This document shows, one piece after another, positions 49,450 to 60,702 of a stretch of 64,000 bases of DNA. Both the position numbers and the translations under genes were made by a program. The notes under the pieces were generated by a model that saw nothing but the letters and a program-made list of their open reading frames with translations, did not search any database and was not told the origin of the DNA. This DNA comes from Epiperipatus broadwayi (lineage: Eukaryota > Onychophora > Udeonychophora > Euonychophora > Peripatidae), in contig JAQFVV010012537.1 in NCBI GenBank assembly GCA_028023455.1, positions 122,001 to 186,000 on the forward strand, written 5' to 3'. Position 1 is the stretch's first letter, and each line of letters opens with the position of its first letter.

Positions 49450-51601
49450 TATATATATATTTTTTTAAAAAAAAAAGGAGAGAAGAAAGCAAACGCAGAA
49501 AGTGAACCCCCCCCCCTCTTTAGAAATAATGCATTTTCCCATTAAATTCTAGTTAATAATAAGAGATGTAATTTTAATTACCAAAAATTTTATTTAGTTT
49601 TTTTTTTTAAAAAAAAGGAAAGATCTTTATCTATGTTCTTTGTTATATGCTAATATATATTTCTATTTTTGAAGAACATAAATTAAAAATAAAACGTTCG
49701 TAATTATTCTCTATGTAAAAGAGAGAGTACAGTGCCACCGTACATATATTAAAGTTTTAAATATTTATTAGCTGCTCAATGGTTAAACTGGTTAAACAAT
49801 AATTAATTATTAATATACCAACCCTTCGGATAAGTGATATTAATTTAAAAAAAAACAAAGGGTAATATTTATTTTATTGCAAATTTTTCTGTTTGGTAAA
49901 TTTCTTAATATTTTTATATATTTTCATAAATAAGGTTTTTGTTAGATTTAAAGATCGATTGCCGTATTTGTATTATATTATGTAATTGGTGATCTGTGGG
50001 TGTCTCGGCATGTATTCAGAGCTCTCTTCGTCAAGTCTTCGTAAGCTAACATAACTTTCTCGGGATCACAATGGATTTATAATTTGGATCTCATATCTTT
50101 TATATATAGTTCCTGAACTCAGAGCATGCTTTGGCAAACAAGTTCCTTTTCTCTAACTACAGTTTAGAGACGGAGAGTTATCCAGCTTTATGTTAGCTTC
50201 TTATGGAGCCATCATGTCACGGGAGTCACTCTTAAGCTCACATATTCGATCACCTTAGGACACAATATTTTATATTAATTTTTTAAAAACCTTCATTAAA
50301 ATATTATTGAAATGTTTCTAACAAAACTGAAAAATATCCGTCAGGGGTCACTACTAATTTTTTAGTCATTAGAAGAGGGCTGCTATTTTAAACGTGTCCT
50401 AATATGTGTTTAGTTAGTTTATCCATTTTTTTCTTACCATGTGCTCTCACCATAGAGTTAATGAAATTCTGTCTCTCTCTTTAAATTGAGTAACTTGACC
50501 AGTGGCTAGAAATATTACAAAAATTATAATATGAATTTAATTTTGTTTTTTTCCTCGTGACATAAAAGGGATTTGCCTACATGTCTGTATACATTTTCAG
50601 GAAAAATAGCCTGTAGCGCAACTAATTAAGCTTTTTTTATATTCTGCTAATGTATATAATAAAGTTTCTTTTGTCTTTTATTCACTATTATTAAAATTCC
50701 ATAGTATTGTTTTCTTCATTAAACCTGGTCACTATATGTATATATATTAAAAATTCCTTTTTGTGATCTCATCTCTCCCTGACCACCGGGCATACATTAA
50801 AGAATTAATTCTTGTGAGGTTTGGGGAGTAAATCGCTTGGTAGTAATCTGGAGGAGTAAGTGAGGTTCGAAACACTTTTACCTATATCTCTTGGTTAGGT
50901 TAGAGCAGCTCTACTTTTCTTACCGTTACAATATATAGTATCTGCATTATATAAACATACATTTCTAGATATAAAGTGAATAAATGCATATACATTATCT
51001 ATTAATCTTATTTTTTATTTATGTTTTCCAAAGAAATTTATAGAAACATATAGTCTTATATACATTAATGTTTGATAAAAAATCAACTAATGCCTGCAGG
51101 ATATATGTTTTTGACAATCAAATTTGATGTCAACAGCTGCTCAGGAGACTAATTAAGATATCAAACATAACAACTTACTTTTTAATTAAATAAGTCATAT
51201 ATGATAGTAAATTTCTATACATTTCTATAGAGGGCGTAAATAAAAAATAACACTGTAAGATTACATATGATTTTTTTTCATGAGTATGTAAATAATTTTA
51301 TGCCTTATTAAATGTGACATTAAGAATATAAGCCTATTCGTGAACATACAAATTGAAATATATTACTAAAATAATTCCAAGCAAGAATCTCAAAGTTGTA
51401 TTTTTATATTGGACTATTTCCATCATCTAATATGAGTATTGAATGTCTTTAGAAAAATTTAACTTTTATTTAAATATATTCCAAATACATTCAACTGTTA
51501 GTAATAGCACATCAAACAGGTTAGTATATGCACAAAGTTTTGAGAGGTATTATTCTCCTCTCTTCTTCAGGGGTTGCTGGCCTGACCAGTGACAGTACTA
51601 G

Positions 51602-51681
51602 CATGGGATTCGAACCTGAACCCTTAGATTCTTGAGTATTGAATTTTAAAGTAATGCTCTAACCAACTGAGCCATCCTGCC
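51602..51681 (-). repeat. tRNA-like sequence (SINE head or tRNA relic) at the Penelope 3' end
   Basis: On the minus strand GGATGGCTCAGTTGGTTAGA gives a tRNA D-arm/A box, and GGTTCGAATCC (51606-51616) a perfect B box, 57 bp apart as in long-variable-arm tRNAs. The 3' acceptor strand does not pair with the 5' end (GGCAGGA), so it is not a functional tRNA. It is followed by CTGAAGAAGAGAGGAG and the complement CCTCTC, a small hairpin. Confidence 0.65.
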
Positions 51682-51999
51682 AAAGGCAACAGTCAGTAGA
51701 AATTTCATATACTTATCTATGAGTATCCTCCTGATTTCTCCACTTTTTCCTAAGAGCAAAGTTGATTAGTGGTTTCCATACATTATGTATAGTCACACTA
51801 GTTTGGCTTATGGGATTTTTTGCCATTGTTACGTGAGCAGATTCTTTAAATTTTCTTCTTTGTACCTTTTTCTTCTCTATCCAACATTTTTGTATTTTCC
51901 CAATTCAACATATGTTCATTGGTACATACATGGTTTTCTACCGTAGACACATCTGTTTTCTCTCTTCTAATCATCAGTTTGTGTTATTGCAAGTGCTTT

Positions 52000-52600
52000 T
52001 CAATGGAACGACTAGTCTCACCAATATATGTTCTTCCACATTCACATGATATTTTGTAGATGCAGTTTTTTCTTTTCAACGTGCTTTGTAGATGTTAGAA
52101 TTCCTTGTAGTATGATATGGTTCTGGAAAGCTGTTCTGATGTTATGCTGATTGCATATTTTCCTTAATTTGTTATTTTTGGAATGTATCGGTACACTACA
52201 GTACCAATAATTGTCTTTTCACTTGATGGTTCTTTCTGTTGTCTATTTAATATTTTCTTAACAACAGCTGATGGATAACCATTTTTCATCTTTTCTTTTT
52301 CCAAACTGCTGGTTTCTGAACAAACCTCTTTTGCTCTGTTCCATAGTGATAGTATAACTCCACGTTTTGGGTTTCTGGTGTGATTGGTGTAGGTTTTTAG
52401 TAAACTGTAGTTTTGATTTTGCTATGAGGGAGTCTTGTCACAAAAACATCTAAGAATGCCAATTTTTGTTCTTGTTCTGATTCTATTGTAAATTGAATTG
52501 AAGGGTGTGTGTTGATGATGTGTTTCCAGAAAGTTTGTAACAGTGCTTCACCATGTGGCCATACAAAAAATGTATCATCTACATACCGAAGCCAAACTTT
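52000..52600 (-). pseudogene. Penelope-like RT motif C, thumb and GIY-YIG region
   Basis: Minus-strand translation in shifting frames yields RYVDDTFFVWPHGEALLQTF, then HPSIQFTIESEQEQKLAFLD, KPTPITPETQNVELYYHYGT and finally the CIYKISCECGRTYIGETSRS endonuclease segment. The catalytic YVDD is intact but the frames are not. The GIY-YIG part identifies the canonical, endonuclease-bearing Penelope group. Confidence 0.85.
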
Positions 52601-52808
52601 AGGTGGATACGGAGTAGTTTTATGGCTAAGGTTTCAAGTTCTTCCATGTAAATATTGATAATAAGGGGAGACAATAGTGAGCCCATAGTCATTCCTTGAT
52701 TTTGTTGGAAGAATTCTGTTATATTGAACGGAGGTTGTTTTTATACAGAATGTTAATAGTTTCATTATACTATCAATAGGAAGAACTGTTCTAGTTTGTA
52801 AACTATTA

Positions 52809-53108
52809 TCACCATTTAATCTTTTCCTTACAATAGACGATGCTTCTTCGCATTACATTCGTAAATAAACTTTCCACATCAAAGCTTACCAGTAAGTCAG
52901 TTCTTTCAATTTTCATGTTCTTGATTAATTTTACAAAGCGTCTAAAATCCCTGACAAAGGACTGGGGCTTGTATGCCAAAGGACTTAGAACTTTGAGAAG
53001 AAATCTTGCCAAATTTTGGCAAGGAGAATCTCTAGAACAAACAATTTTACTGAAATATGATGTTATTTTACTTTTTTCTGAATTAGTGAAGTACCTGTGA
53101 TGAACCAC
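52809..53108 (-). pseudogene. Penelope-like RT, finger/palm region
   Basis: This 99-codon frame holds LARFLLKVLSPLAYKPQSFV, the pre-palm region, and SFDVESLFTNV with the first catalytic Asp. The N-terminal Met arises from the foldback insertion junction; the original frame continued upstream into YSSQV at 53363 and above. The C-terminal end is a stop in decayed sequence. Confidence 0.85.
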
Positions 53109-53350
53109 TAAACATCACATGATCACTATCTCATACCAGCACAATAATTGTTATTAAACAATTCAAATACAGCAAAACTCTCCATATAGTAGTGCCATCT
53201 TGTGCTAACAAGAGCAATCAATGGATGCCAGAAGGCTTAGGCACTAGATAGGGATTTTATGCATAAGCCTTCTGGCATCCATTGATTGCTCTTGTTAGCA
53301 CAAGATGGCACTACTATATGGAGAGTTTTGCTGTATTTTGAATTGTTTAA
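53104..53350. mobile_element. Foldback element, copy B, inside the Penelope-like element
   Basis: Arms of about 90 bp (53154-53243 and 53260-53350) are complementary with one mismatch and one single-base indel around a loop of about 16 nt. A 12 nt direct repeat TACCTGTGATGA (53092-53103 and 53351-53362) marks the target site. A leader of about 50 nt (CACTAAACATCACATGATCA) precedes the left arm, as in copy A. It interrupts the Penelope frame. The near-perfect arms suggest a young insertion. Confidence 0.88.
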
Positions 53351-53487
53351 TACCTGTGATGAGTAATGCTTGTAACTTTGTTTCCATGCTCGGTATCGAA
53401 TTTTTTGCCACTTTTCTATATTGACCTGCTGTGAGGAGTTACTCATATTAGATGATGGAAATAGTCCAATATAAAAATACAACTAGA

Positions 53488-54162
53488 TCACCATCATCAC
53501 AAACCTTCAGGAAAACACCAAGAATATCAAAGAATTATTTAAATAAACTTGTAAACAAAGCACACCTTATGTTATATCAATGCCAACTTATTTTTTCAGG
53601 TAAAAAATGATACTTTTATCTGATCTTTGATTTGTTATACAATAATAAACATAAATACTCGAAAAGACTGAAACTTTTCATTATCAGTGATTTTTGTTTT
53701 TATATTAACCAATACCATACACTTTCAAGTATTAATTTAGATGAAATTCTGATTTTTAATAAGCATGTAAATAATTTTATAGCTTATCAAATATGTAATG
53801 GTAAGAATATAAACCAATGCATGGAACAAACAAGCCCTAATACATTGACAAGACAATTTAATGCTTGATTTATTATTATATAATAAATCATAGGTCGAAT
53901 AAAAGTAATCATCTTGTATCTAGCAAAATACATTGGTTATAAAACAAAAGGTGGATATTATTCATAATTTCATTTAAATGATTCTTTGGGAATCTTGCAT
54001 ATGAATAATCTGAATATTGTATTCAGTTTATTCTGTGACTAGATTTATAAATTAAATATTATACTTAATTAATTAACAGTTAATACAAATATATACAATA
54101 TGCAGGCAATTTTTTAAACTAAAGGTTAAAAAAATTTTTTTTCTCATAAAAATAAAACTTAC
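53488..54162. other. Intron with an old repeat fragment
   Basis: 53759-53830 (GTAAATAATTTTATAGCTTATC..AAGAATATAAACCAATGCAT) resembles 37905-37975 and 51271-51340. These are scattered pieces of an unidentified old repeat, possibly of the same gypsy family as the 38.3 kb gag. No intact frame. Confidence 0.5.
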
Positions 54163-54229
54163 AGAACTAGTCCTAAAATGCTTTCTTTTTTGTACTGTTC
54201 ATCAACTGAAAATCGTGAAACATCCACTC
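54163..54229 (-). CDS. NBAS: NBAS internal exon, 67 nt
   Basis: This short exon is easily missed by ORF searches. The acceptor AATTTAG precedes GAGTGGATG; the donor GTAAGT begins at 54162. Two bases finish the Gly codon from the previous exon, then VDVSRFSVDEQYKKESILGL and Val follow, leaving CT for the next exon. This stretch (VDVxRF, DEQYK, ESILGL) is among the best-conserved parts of animal NBAS. It lies between the DFTQAQ exon and the TTENEVYEIAVSL exon exactly as in the vertebrate protein, which supports both boundaries. Confidence 0.93.
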
Positions 54230-57200
54230 CTAAATTATACAATATATAAAAAATGCAATTAGAATTTATACACATATCAAGTAATGAGGTTTTGAAAAGA
54301 AATATACATATACTATTATTTATTAAAAATTATATATAATAAAGACAGTGTACAATTAGAATGCCACTTGCCATTTAATTGTATCTTTTTTTTTTTTGAA
54401 AAAGTGATACAAAAAAAAGTTAAATATCCCAGATTTATTTCACTTGATTTTCTAAAGATCGGCACCTTTGATCAAAATAATTTTTTTTTTTATAAAGTAA
54501 GTTGAAAAAAAAGCTAAAAAAAAGTTTTTTTTAAAAAAGAAAATATCAGATACACTCACAATAAATTTAAAAGTAACCAAAAAATTGTAGATGTATGAAA
54601 TTTCAAATGTTTAAACTTGTCTTTTTTTTTTTTTTTTTTTTTAGAAAATCTAATAATCCCCATATTGAGGAGAACAAAGTGAAATAATTTAAGCTAATCC
54701 ATAAGTAATGAGCCCATATTATGAGATAAATATCAAAGTGAATTTCAAATGATTGCTGGGAGTTAAAACAAAAAATTGACACTTTGTAAAGTTTGCAAAT
54801 AAATTGGACATATAAATGAGAACAAATATGCAGTAAAGTTTTAAAGTTCTGATACTTTATAAAACTATGGGAAAGAATACTTTTAATGTTGATGAGACAG
54901 ATATATTGTAACCGTTCGATTGCTGTCCAACTACATAATATCACCAAAACATAAGTGCGCTAAGAATTGTAACCTCGATCACCGATCAATTCCCGCTGCA
55001 CATTATCAGCTATTAAGAGCTGTAACCAAAAGCATATCATGCCATCTATATTATGCACCAAAGACCACAGCCAAAATCTGGAGCAACTTACCACAGACCA
55101 AACTAATGATATAACATAAACTTTTTATGATTTAATTTGATCGCAGCCAGGGTGTACCGCGAAGACCTATCATAGTAGTATGATAAAATACATTAAACAA
55201 ATTATAAGTATATAATGTTATTATCTTTCAAACCTTAATTTGCGACTTTCATTGTATGAGACCCGATGGCCGACCATGTACAAGATGGCATAATTTGTGG
55301 AACTACATAAGATTATGAAATTTTAAACCATCTATATGATTTTTAATACAAATGCTAGTCCAGGTAAAGCTTTCCAATAAATAAACATAAATACTTGGGT
55401 TCTTTTTTTATAGTTTACTATATCACTGAGACTCTTATTATACTGACAAATGACAATTTAAAAACGTTAAGTAAATATATTCAATCATGTCATTATCTGG
55501 TAAATCTGTTCACAGGTTTAATAATCAATTTATATTGCATACTAGAATCAACTACGCAAAGCTAAAATGATGGAAAAGGTAAATGGGATTTTATTGTACC
55601 TTACACATCATAAACTACCAAAGGCGAAAAGCATCCAAATGTTTTCTCAAAATATCACTAAACTCTTATATCATGTTGACGATAGTATGTACTTCAATGT
55701 ATGCTCTATCCAAGGTTTATGATTTCTGATTTTACGAATGACAAATAGCAACGGCACAGTAAGTTTAATTATAAATCAACGTTTATTTACAAATTTATGA
55801 ATAATAAGTAATTAATTCTAATGTTATAATTAAAGACATAAATAAACAAATAAAATAAATAAATTATAATTCCATCGACTTTCTTCAATAACATATCATA
55901 GGTACGGTTTTTAAAAACCTAATCATACCTTATATTTCAATTTGATATAATGAATGTATTGAGGAAATTATATTAAATTCAACATCAACTCATGAAACAT
56001 CTAATGTCATTTCCAGATTCAATAAATCTATACTGTAAACTTATAATAATATAATAAATAATATTATATCTGTAGGATTTAGCTATAATGCAATCATTAA
56101 ATAAAGTGAAAATTTAAACTTACATTCAGGTAAATAATAATCAACCAACAGTTAATTATTATGAGGTAACTTGAATAGAATGTCCTGCTACAATTTGATG
56201 ATCTAACTTATAAATTATACTTACAAATGGAAGAAGATGATTTAGCAGAATAACTAAAATACTTTGCCCAACTTATATCTATGAAGTAAAACCATATTCC
56301 TGTGGATGCATTCATCTACACATAGAAATTAAAAAACACTAAACGCTTTGTGGATTTATACACCATCATAAAGTAATAAGTATAATTACACAATTCCGCG
56401 GATTAACCACCAGCGCAGAAATGAGTGTAAAATACAAAAATGACAATTAAATAATCTGCGGATTAACCACCGGCACAGATTAATGCCTTTTAACATTATA
56501 AAACAACATTACTATTTACTTCACATTAAAGTGCAAAATCATCCTCCTCAGTTATTCTGACCATTCAGAAAACACTAACATTTTAGCAAATGTGGGTTCT
56601 TGCATAATAAAATGTTACACTAATCAGGACAACTAATGTACTAACTTATCTTGCTTAAAATAAAACATATGTAATATAATATAAGTAATATTAGTATAGG
56701 AATAGAAATCTGGAAAGACTCACAAAATACCTCATGAAAAATTGATACATCTCATAAATTCATTTAGTACTTTTCAAGCTTTTTCGCAAGCGCTATTCTC
56801 TTGAATAAGTATTTTATTCAACCCCTATTAATTTAAACTTAATAAAATATAACTTATGAACTTCACATGCAAGTTCATATAACGATAAAATTAAAGTAAT
56901 GCATTATTCATCAAATACATAAAATCTAACAGGTGTGTGTATCACAAATTAAATTGTATAGCATTTTATAACTACAAATATGATCCGTGAAATCCATGTA
57001 TGATGTGTCGAACAATAAATATACGAAGTAATAGCTACAATTATAGTTGAATTCCATACATGTAATTTTATCCATTTGTATTAGTTATTATAAGCACTAT
57101 TAGATTAACGATTTTACGTGGCTCCATAAACATGAAACAATTCCAAAATATGACATGCAGAGTTTAAATGAAAATGTTTTTTCATAAGTTATTAATTTCT

Positions 57201-59526
57201 ACATTTCTCTATTAAAACTGTTCCAAGTTTATCACATCCATGCTAATATTTATTTATCCACGCTTAAATCTAGGAATACTAATTATAGCAATTCATTTAA
57301 TCATTCCAAACTGACGATAAAATTAGAAAATAGCTTTAATTAATTATTTGAAGACTGTTTTTATTATCCAAATGGTAAACAAATTAACTAGCAAATATAT
57401 TACTGGCATTGCAAAGTTAAATATCAATCAATACTATATTTTTTATTAAAATTATAAACGGAAATATTAAACTATGTTAATAACTTTAACATTTTACTTT
57501 AATTTAAACTTCTTCTTTTTTAAAAAGCAAATTTTCATATTTATAAAACTTCTGTAATTAAAACACTTATTTAATTTTTCCAAATTGTAGAATAATAAAT
57601 ATTTTAAAACATACCAAAATCTTGCAATTAATTCTGCTTTTAAACTGGAAAGCTCCGACATATTTCAAATGTAATATTGGAAAATTATTATTGGCGATTT
57701 GATCCACCTGGTTAGCCGACTTGAACAGACTTTTAAATTTAGCAATTCATCTTATTATTAAATACCACTATGTTATTTTTACGTTTATAGAAAACTTTGT
57801 GGTAATCCGTTTACTTGTTAACTATTTTAATTATCATATTTACGCCATTTGCCTTTTACCATTTTCTTTTCTTTCTCTCCCTCCAAAGCAACACTATCAG
57901 ACGATTTTTTTTTAAATTCGCGCTCCTTTCTTTTTTACATTGAAACGCATACGTAATTACTGTATTTATTTTTAATAATTAAATTTAGTTGAACAAATGG
58001 TTTTTTTAATTCAATGGAAATAATTTTTAAGACCATTTTAAACAAATAAAAATTATTATTATTTTTAATAATATTTTACCAAATTTAATGTGTTGTCAAA
58101 ATTTTTAAAAAGTTAAACATTTTGATATGAATTAGTATATGGAAAGAAGCAATTTAAATTTATTAAAATAATATAGACAACAAGTAAGGCAAAATATTAC
58201 CCATTCTCTCTAATAAATTATTTTGAATATAAGAGAGTAATCTGTTCAAAGTGCAAATCAAGCCAATCAAATCACCAAAAGAAGACAGAGAAATTTTTAT
58301 ACCAGTTACATCAATTATTATATTTTATACTAAAATATATGGTTACAATATATATTTAAGAGGATAAAATTAAGAATGTGTGAATATTCATTCGTTGCCA
58401 AGATGAGTGTTAATGGATACACACATACTCACACATTTAAAATCTATAATAAATAAAGTAAAAAAAAAATAACAAGAAAGCAATCTTAAATAAAAAAAAA
58501 CAAAACAGATGACTATTTAATAATAATTATTAATATTATTTGAGATGATTATTATTTACTTAATTTTACTTGCCATTTTTTTCTGTCTCATCATTTTGAG
58601 TTATTATTTTTAAGTAACTCTATTGTTCAAATCAAAATTTTTTTTGTTGCTTTGATTTTAAGTAAGCTTTACTAAATTGAATCAGATTTTAAATTTGAAG
58701 TGCACTCATGTAAACTAGACTGTTGAACTTGTATTCATATATATATATTTGCTTACAATAAAATTAAAGGGAGAAAAATTGAACTTATATTGCTGCATAA
58801 CAAACTAATGAACAATAAACATGCAACTAAATCAATTGACTAAAGAATAAACATTTCCAAGCATAAAGTCCGATCCTAAATGCAATTTTGTTATAATACA
58901 AAGTTTTTAATAATATATTCATGATTTGATAATAGAAATACACAAGTGGAAACTGATGTGATCACTTTATTAATAATAGGCTATTTCAACTTATATATAT
59001 TATCAAGTCTAATGAATCTCAAAAAAACCTGCCTAATCATTTACACAGTTTAATTATTAAATATTTTATTATAAAGCCTCCTTAAGTAAGGCAGAAAATA
59101 CATAAATCATACATTAAAAAGAGAATAAAAATAAAAAAGATAACCTAATCACATGTTACTTAATACAAATTATTTTGAAATGATATTTTTAAAAACAAAT
59201 TAAAAAGTATTAATAACTAAATATTAATAAAATAGAAACATAAGTAACTACAACTCTCAATGAGTTACAAATCAATTAATTATCTAACGTCAATAAACAA
59301 TGAAAAGAAATAGAATAAAATCAGATGATATCAATCTATACCTTTAGTTTTGTTGATATTTATGCCTATCAATGTTGTTCTAAATCAAAGAGTAAAATCT
59401 ATCTATTAGTCTGATTTATGTGCATCATAAATAATCTGAAATCATTACTTATCTGTTCAGAGCAGATACCTTAATTTTAATAACTCCCAAATATCAAATC
59501 AATTTTAACTATAGCTTAACAATATA
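54230..59526. other. NBAS intron, mostly unassigned
   Basis: A run of T at 54622-54642 is followed by AT-rich sequence. At 54907 the minus strand ends CGGTTACA before ATATAT, like the 3' ends of the large LTRs, so a minus-strand LTR may start in this interval. GCGGATTAACCACC occurs at 56398 and 56459. TGAATAAAATACTTATTCAA on the minus strand near 56815 could be a promoter-like or chance palindrome. No exon recognised. Confidence 0.35.
56395..56485. repeat. Two-copy GC-rich motif
   Basis: TTCCGCGGATTAACCACCAG and TCTGCGGATTAACCACCGGC lie 61 bp apart and both continue into GC.CAGA. They stand out in AT-rich intron. Possibly part of an LTR. Confidence 0.6.
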
Positions 59527-59687
59527 AAATTGAAATGGAAATGACTGCGACTCCCAATGAGTCATGCATCATCTAATTGCCAATCACCAATAAACTAAGA
59601 AAAAATAGAATGATCATTCTACTTTTTTTTTTGGAAATTAGATGGTACATAGCTCACTGGGAGTTGCAGTTATTTCCATTTCGATTT
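59527..59687. mobile_element. Palindromic MITE, about 160 bp
   Basis: Arms AAATTGAAATGGAAATGACT... (59527-59578) and its complement (59636-59687) match over about 50 bp with a few differences. A related single arm (CTACAACTCTCAATGAGTTA) lies at 59249-59268. No coding capacity; TSD not determined. Confidence 0.75.
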
Positions 59688-59919
59688 CATATTCTTAAGT
59701 CATGATTATTTATAGTTACAAATACTTGTAAGTAAATTAATGACTTAATAATAACATGAAAAATCAAAACTCCTTCAGTCAAACATCAGTTTAAAAACAT
59801 TTTATTTTTTTCACTAAGTTTAAAGAATTCATTTTCAGTAATAATTAGTTAAATGAATATAACAATTAATACTGTAAAAAATCAATGTGAAAATGTTAAA
59901 TTGCTTTATGATTACCTAC

Positions 59920-60235
59920 CTCGTCCAAGATTTTCTAAAGTTTGTGCCTGTGTAAAATCAGTGAGTAATTTTTCATAATGTTGGAACTGGCCCAAAAGTG
60001 GCAAGATGTCTTTGCATAGATCTGAAGACTCAGCAGAGTTAATTAAGTGCATACATTGGTTGATGACATTATTAACAGGCTGGACATAAAGGCTGAACCA
60101 TGATTCTGATACTTGAGAATTTAAATTTGGTTTTAAAATCTTTCTTGCAATTTGCAAAGCAAAGTAATACACAGCTAAATGCAGCTTGACTCCAGTTTGA
60201 GGAAGTTTGTCAAAGCACTGCGAAGCATCAACAGG
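59920..60235 (-). CDS. NBAS: NBAS internal exon, 316 nt
   Basis: This is the largest exon in the window, 105 codons plus one base. The acceptor TTTTAG abuts CCTGTTGATG at 60235; the donor GTAGGT starts at 59919. The translation begins PVDASQCFDKLP, passes VKLHLAVYYFALQIARKIL near residues 17-35, and ends in DFTQAQTLENLGRG, the last Gly being completed by the next exon. The YYFALQIAR and DFTQAQ motifs match the conserved NBAS core after the Sec39 region. No frameshift or stop is present. The middle of the exon (SQVSESWFSLYVQPVNNVI) is less like the vertebrate protein, as expected for a loop between helices. Confidence 0.93.
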
Positions 60236-60702
60236 CTAAAATAAATAAAAACGCTACAATAAGAATTAATTTATTACTTCAAATTATCTACAGGATGTTC
60301 CATTAATCCAGCAACATAAAGAAAAAAAAAGTGAAGAAAAATTTTCAGTAACTTAAGTTTCTCAGTATGTTTATTTTCAATACATAAATTTAGATATTTT
60401 ATATCTTCAACAAGCATATCATTAATGATATTAGAACTCATGTATTACAATAATATGCAGGCACATATGTTTGATTCTAATTTTCTCTGCACTGCAGATT
60501 TTTGATTAATTTGACCAATCATTTTGGATTAACAAGTCATTTTGTTAAGTCTTAAAAATTTCTGTTACAATAAACAATAGCAATCATTATATCATAATCA
60601 GTGAATACTGTGTAACTTATCATGTATGGATTTTGTTTCTTTAAGGCTAGCAATGAATCCTATACAAATATATCTTAATTCTAATAAATCTCATAGATGA
60701 AT
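60236..60702. other. Intron before the large palindrome
   Basis: AT-rich, no element recognised. Confidence 0.4.

Larger units (their letters stand above)
46129..50930 (+). mobile_element. Solo LTR copy B, 2.53 kb, split by a Tigger-type transposon
   Basis: It is alignable with the 29202-31759 copy from TGCTGGCTTCACC to ACCGTTACA, with ATATA on both sides. Removing the 2269 bp transposon (47181-49449) and one TA leaves 2531 bp, close to copy A. Shared blocks include the 5' hairpin, TATAAATAAAGAAC at 46495, CTCTCCCTGACCACCGGGCA near 50775 and GTGAGGTTCGAA near 50860. The NBAS exons at 39.8-40.2 kb lie between the two copies, so they cannot be the two LTRs of one insertion. Confidence 0.7.
51392..53487 (-). 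mobile_element. Penelope-like retroelement (RT plus GIY-YIG), decayed
   Basis: Minus-strand pieces give the Penelope order: RT motif A LLVSFDVESLFTNV (about 52854-52895), motif B GMTMGSLLSP (about 52680-52705), motif C RYVDDTFFVWPHG (near 52570), thumb region LAFLDVFVTRLPHSK, then a GIY-YIG-type segment with CIYKISCECGRTYIGETSRS (near 52018-52075). Frames are broken by stops and shifts. A 43 nt inverted repeat bounds it (51393-51436 and 53444-53486). A foldback element has inserted upstream of the RT at 53104-53350. It lies in the NBAS intron 40222-54162. Confidence 0.9.

Noticed and set aside
29202-50930. The two 2.5 kb LTRs as the ends of one 21 kb retrotransposon
   Set aside because: Two intact NBAS exons (39788-40032, 40111-40221) lie between them and no matching pol is present; independent solo LTRs are simpler.
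51602-51681. Functional tRNA gene on the minus strand
   Set aside because: A and B boxes are good but the acceptor stem cannot pair and the anticodon arm is poor.
53237-53482. 81-codon minus-strand frame as a gene
   Set aside because: It runs from Penelope 5' sequence across the foldback hairpin; a chimera created by the insertion.
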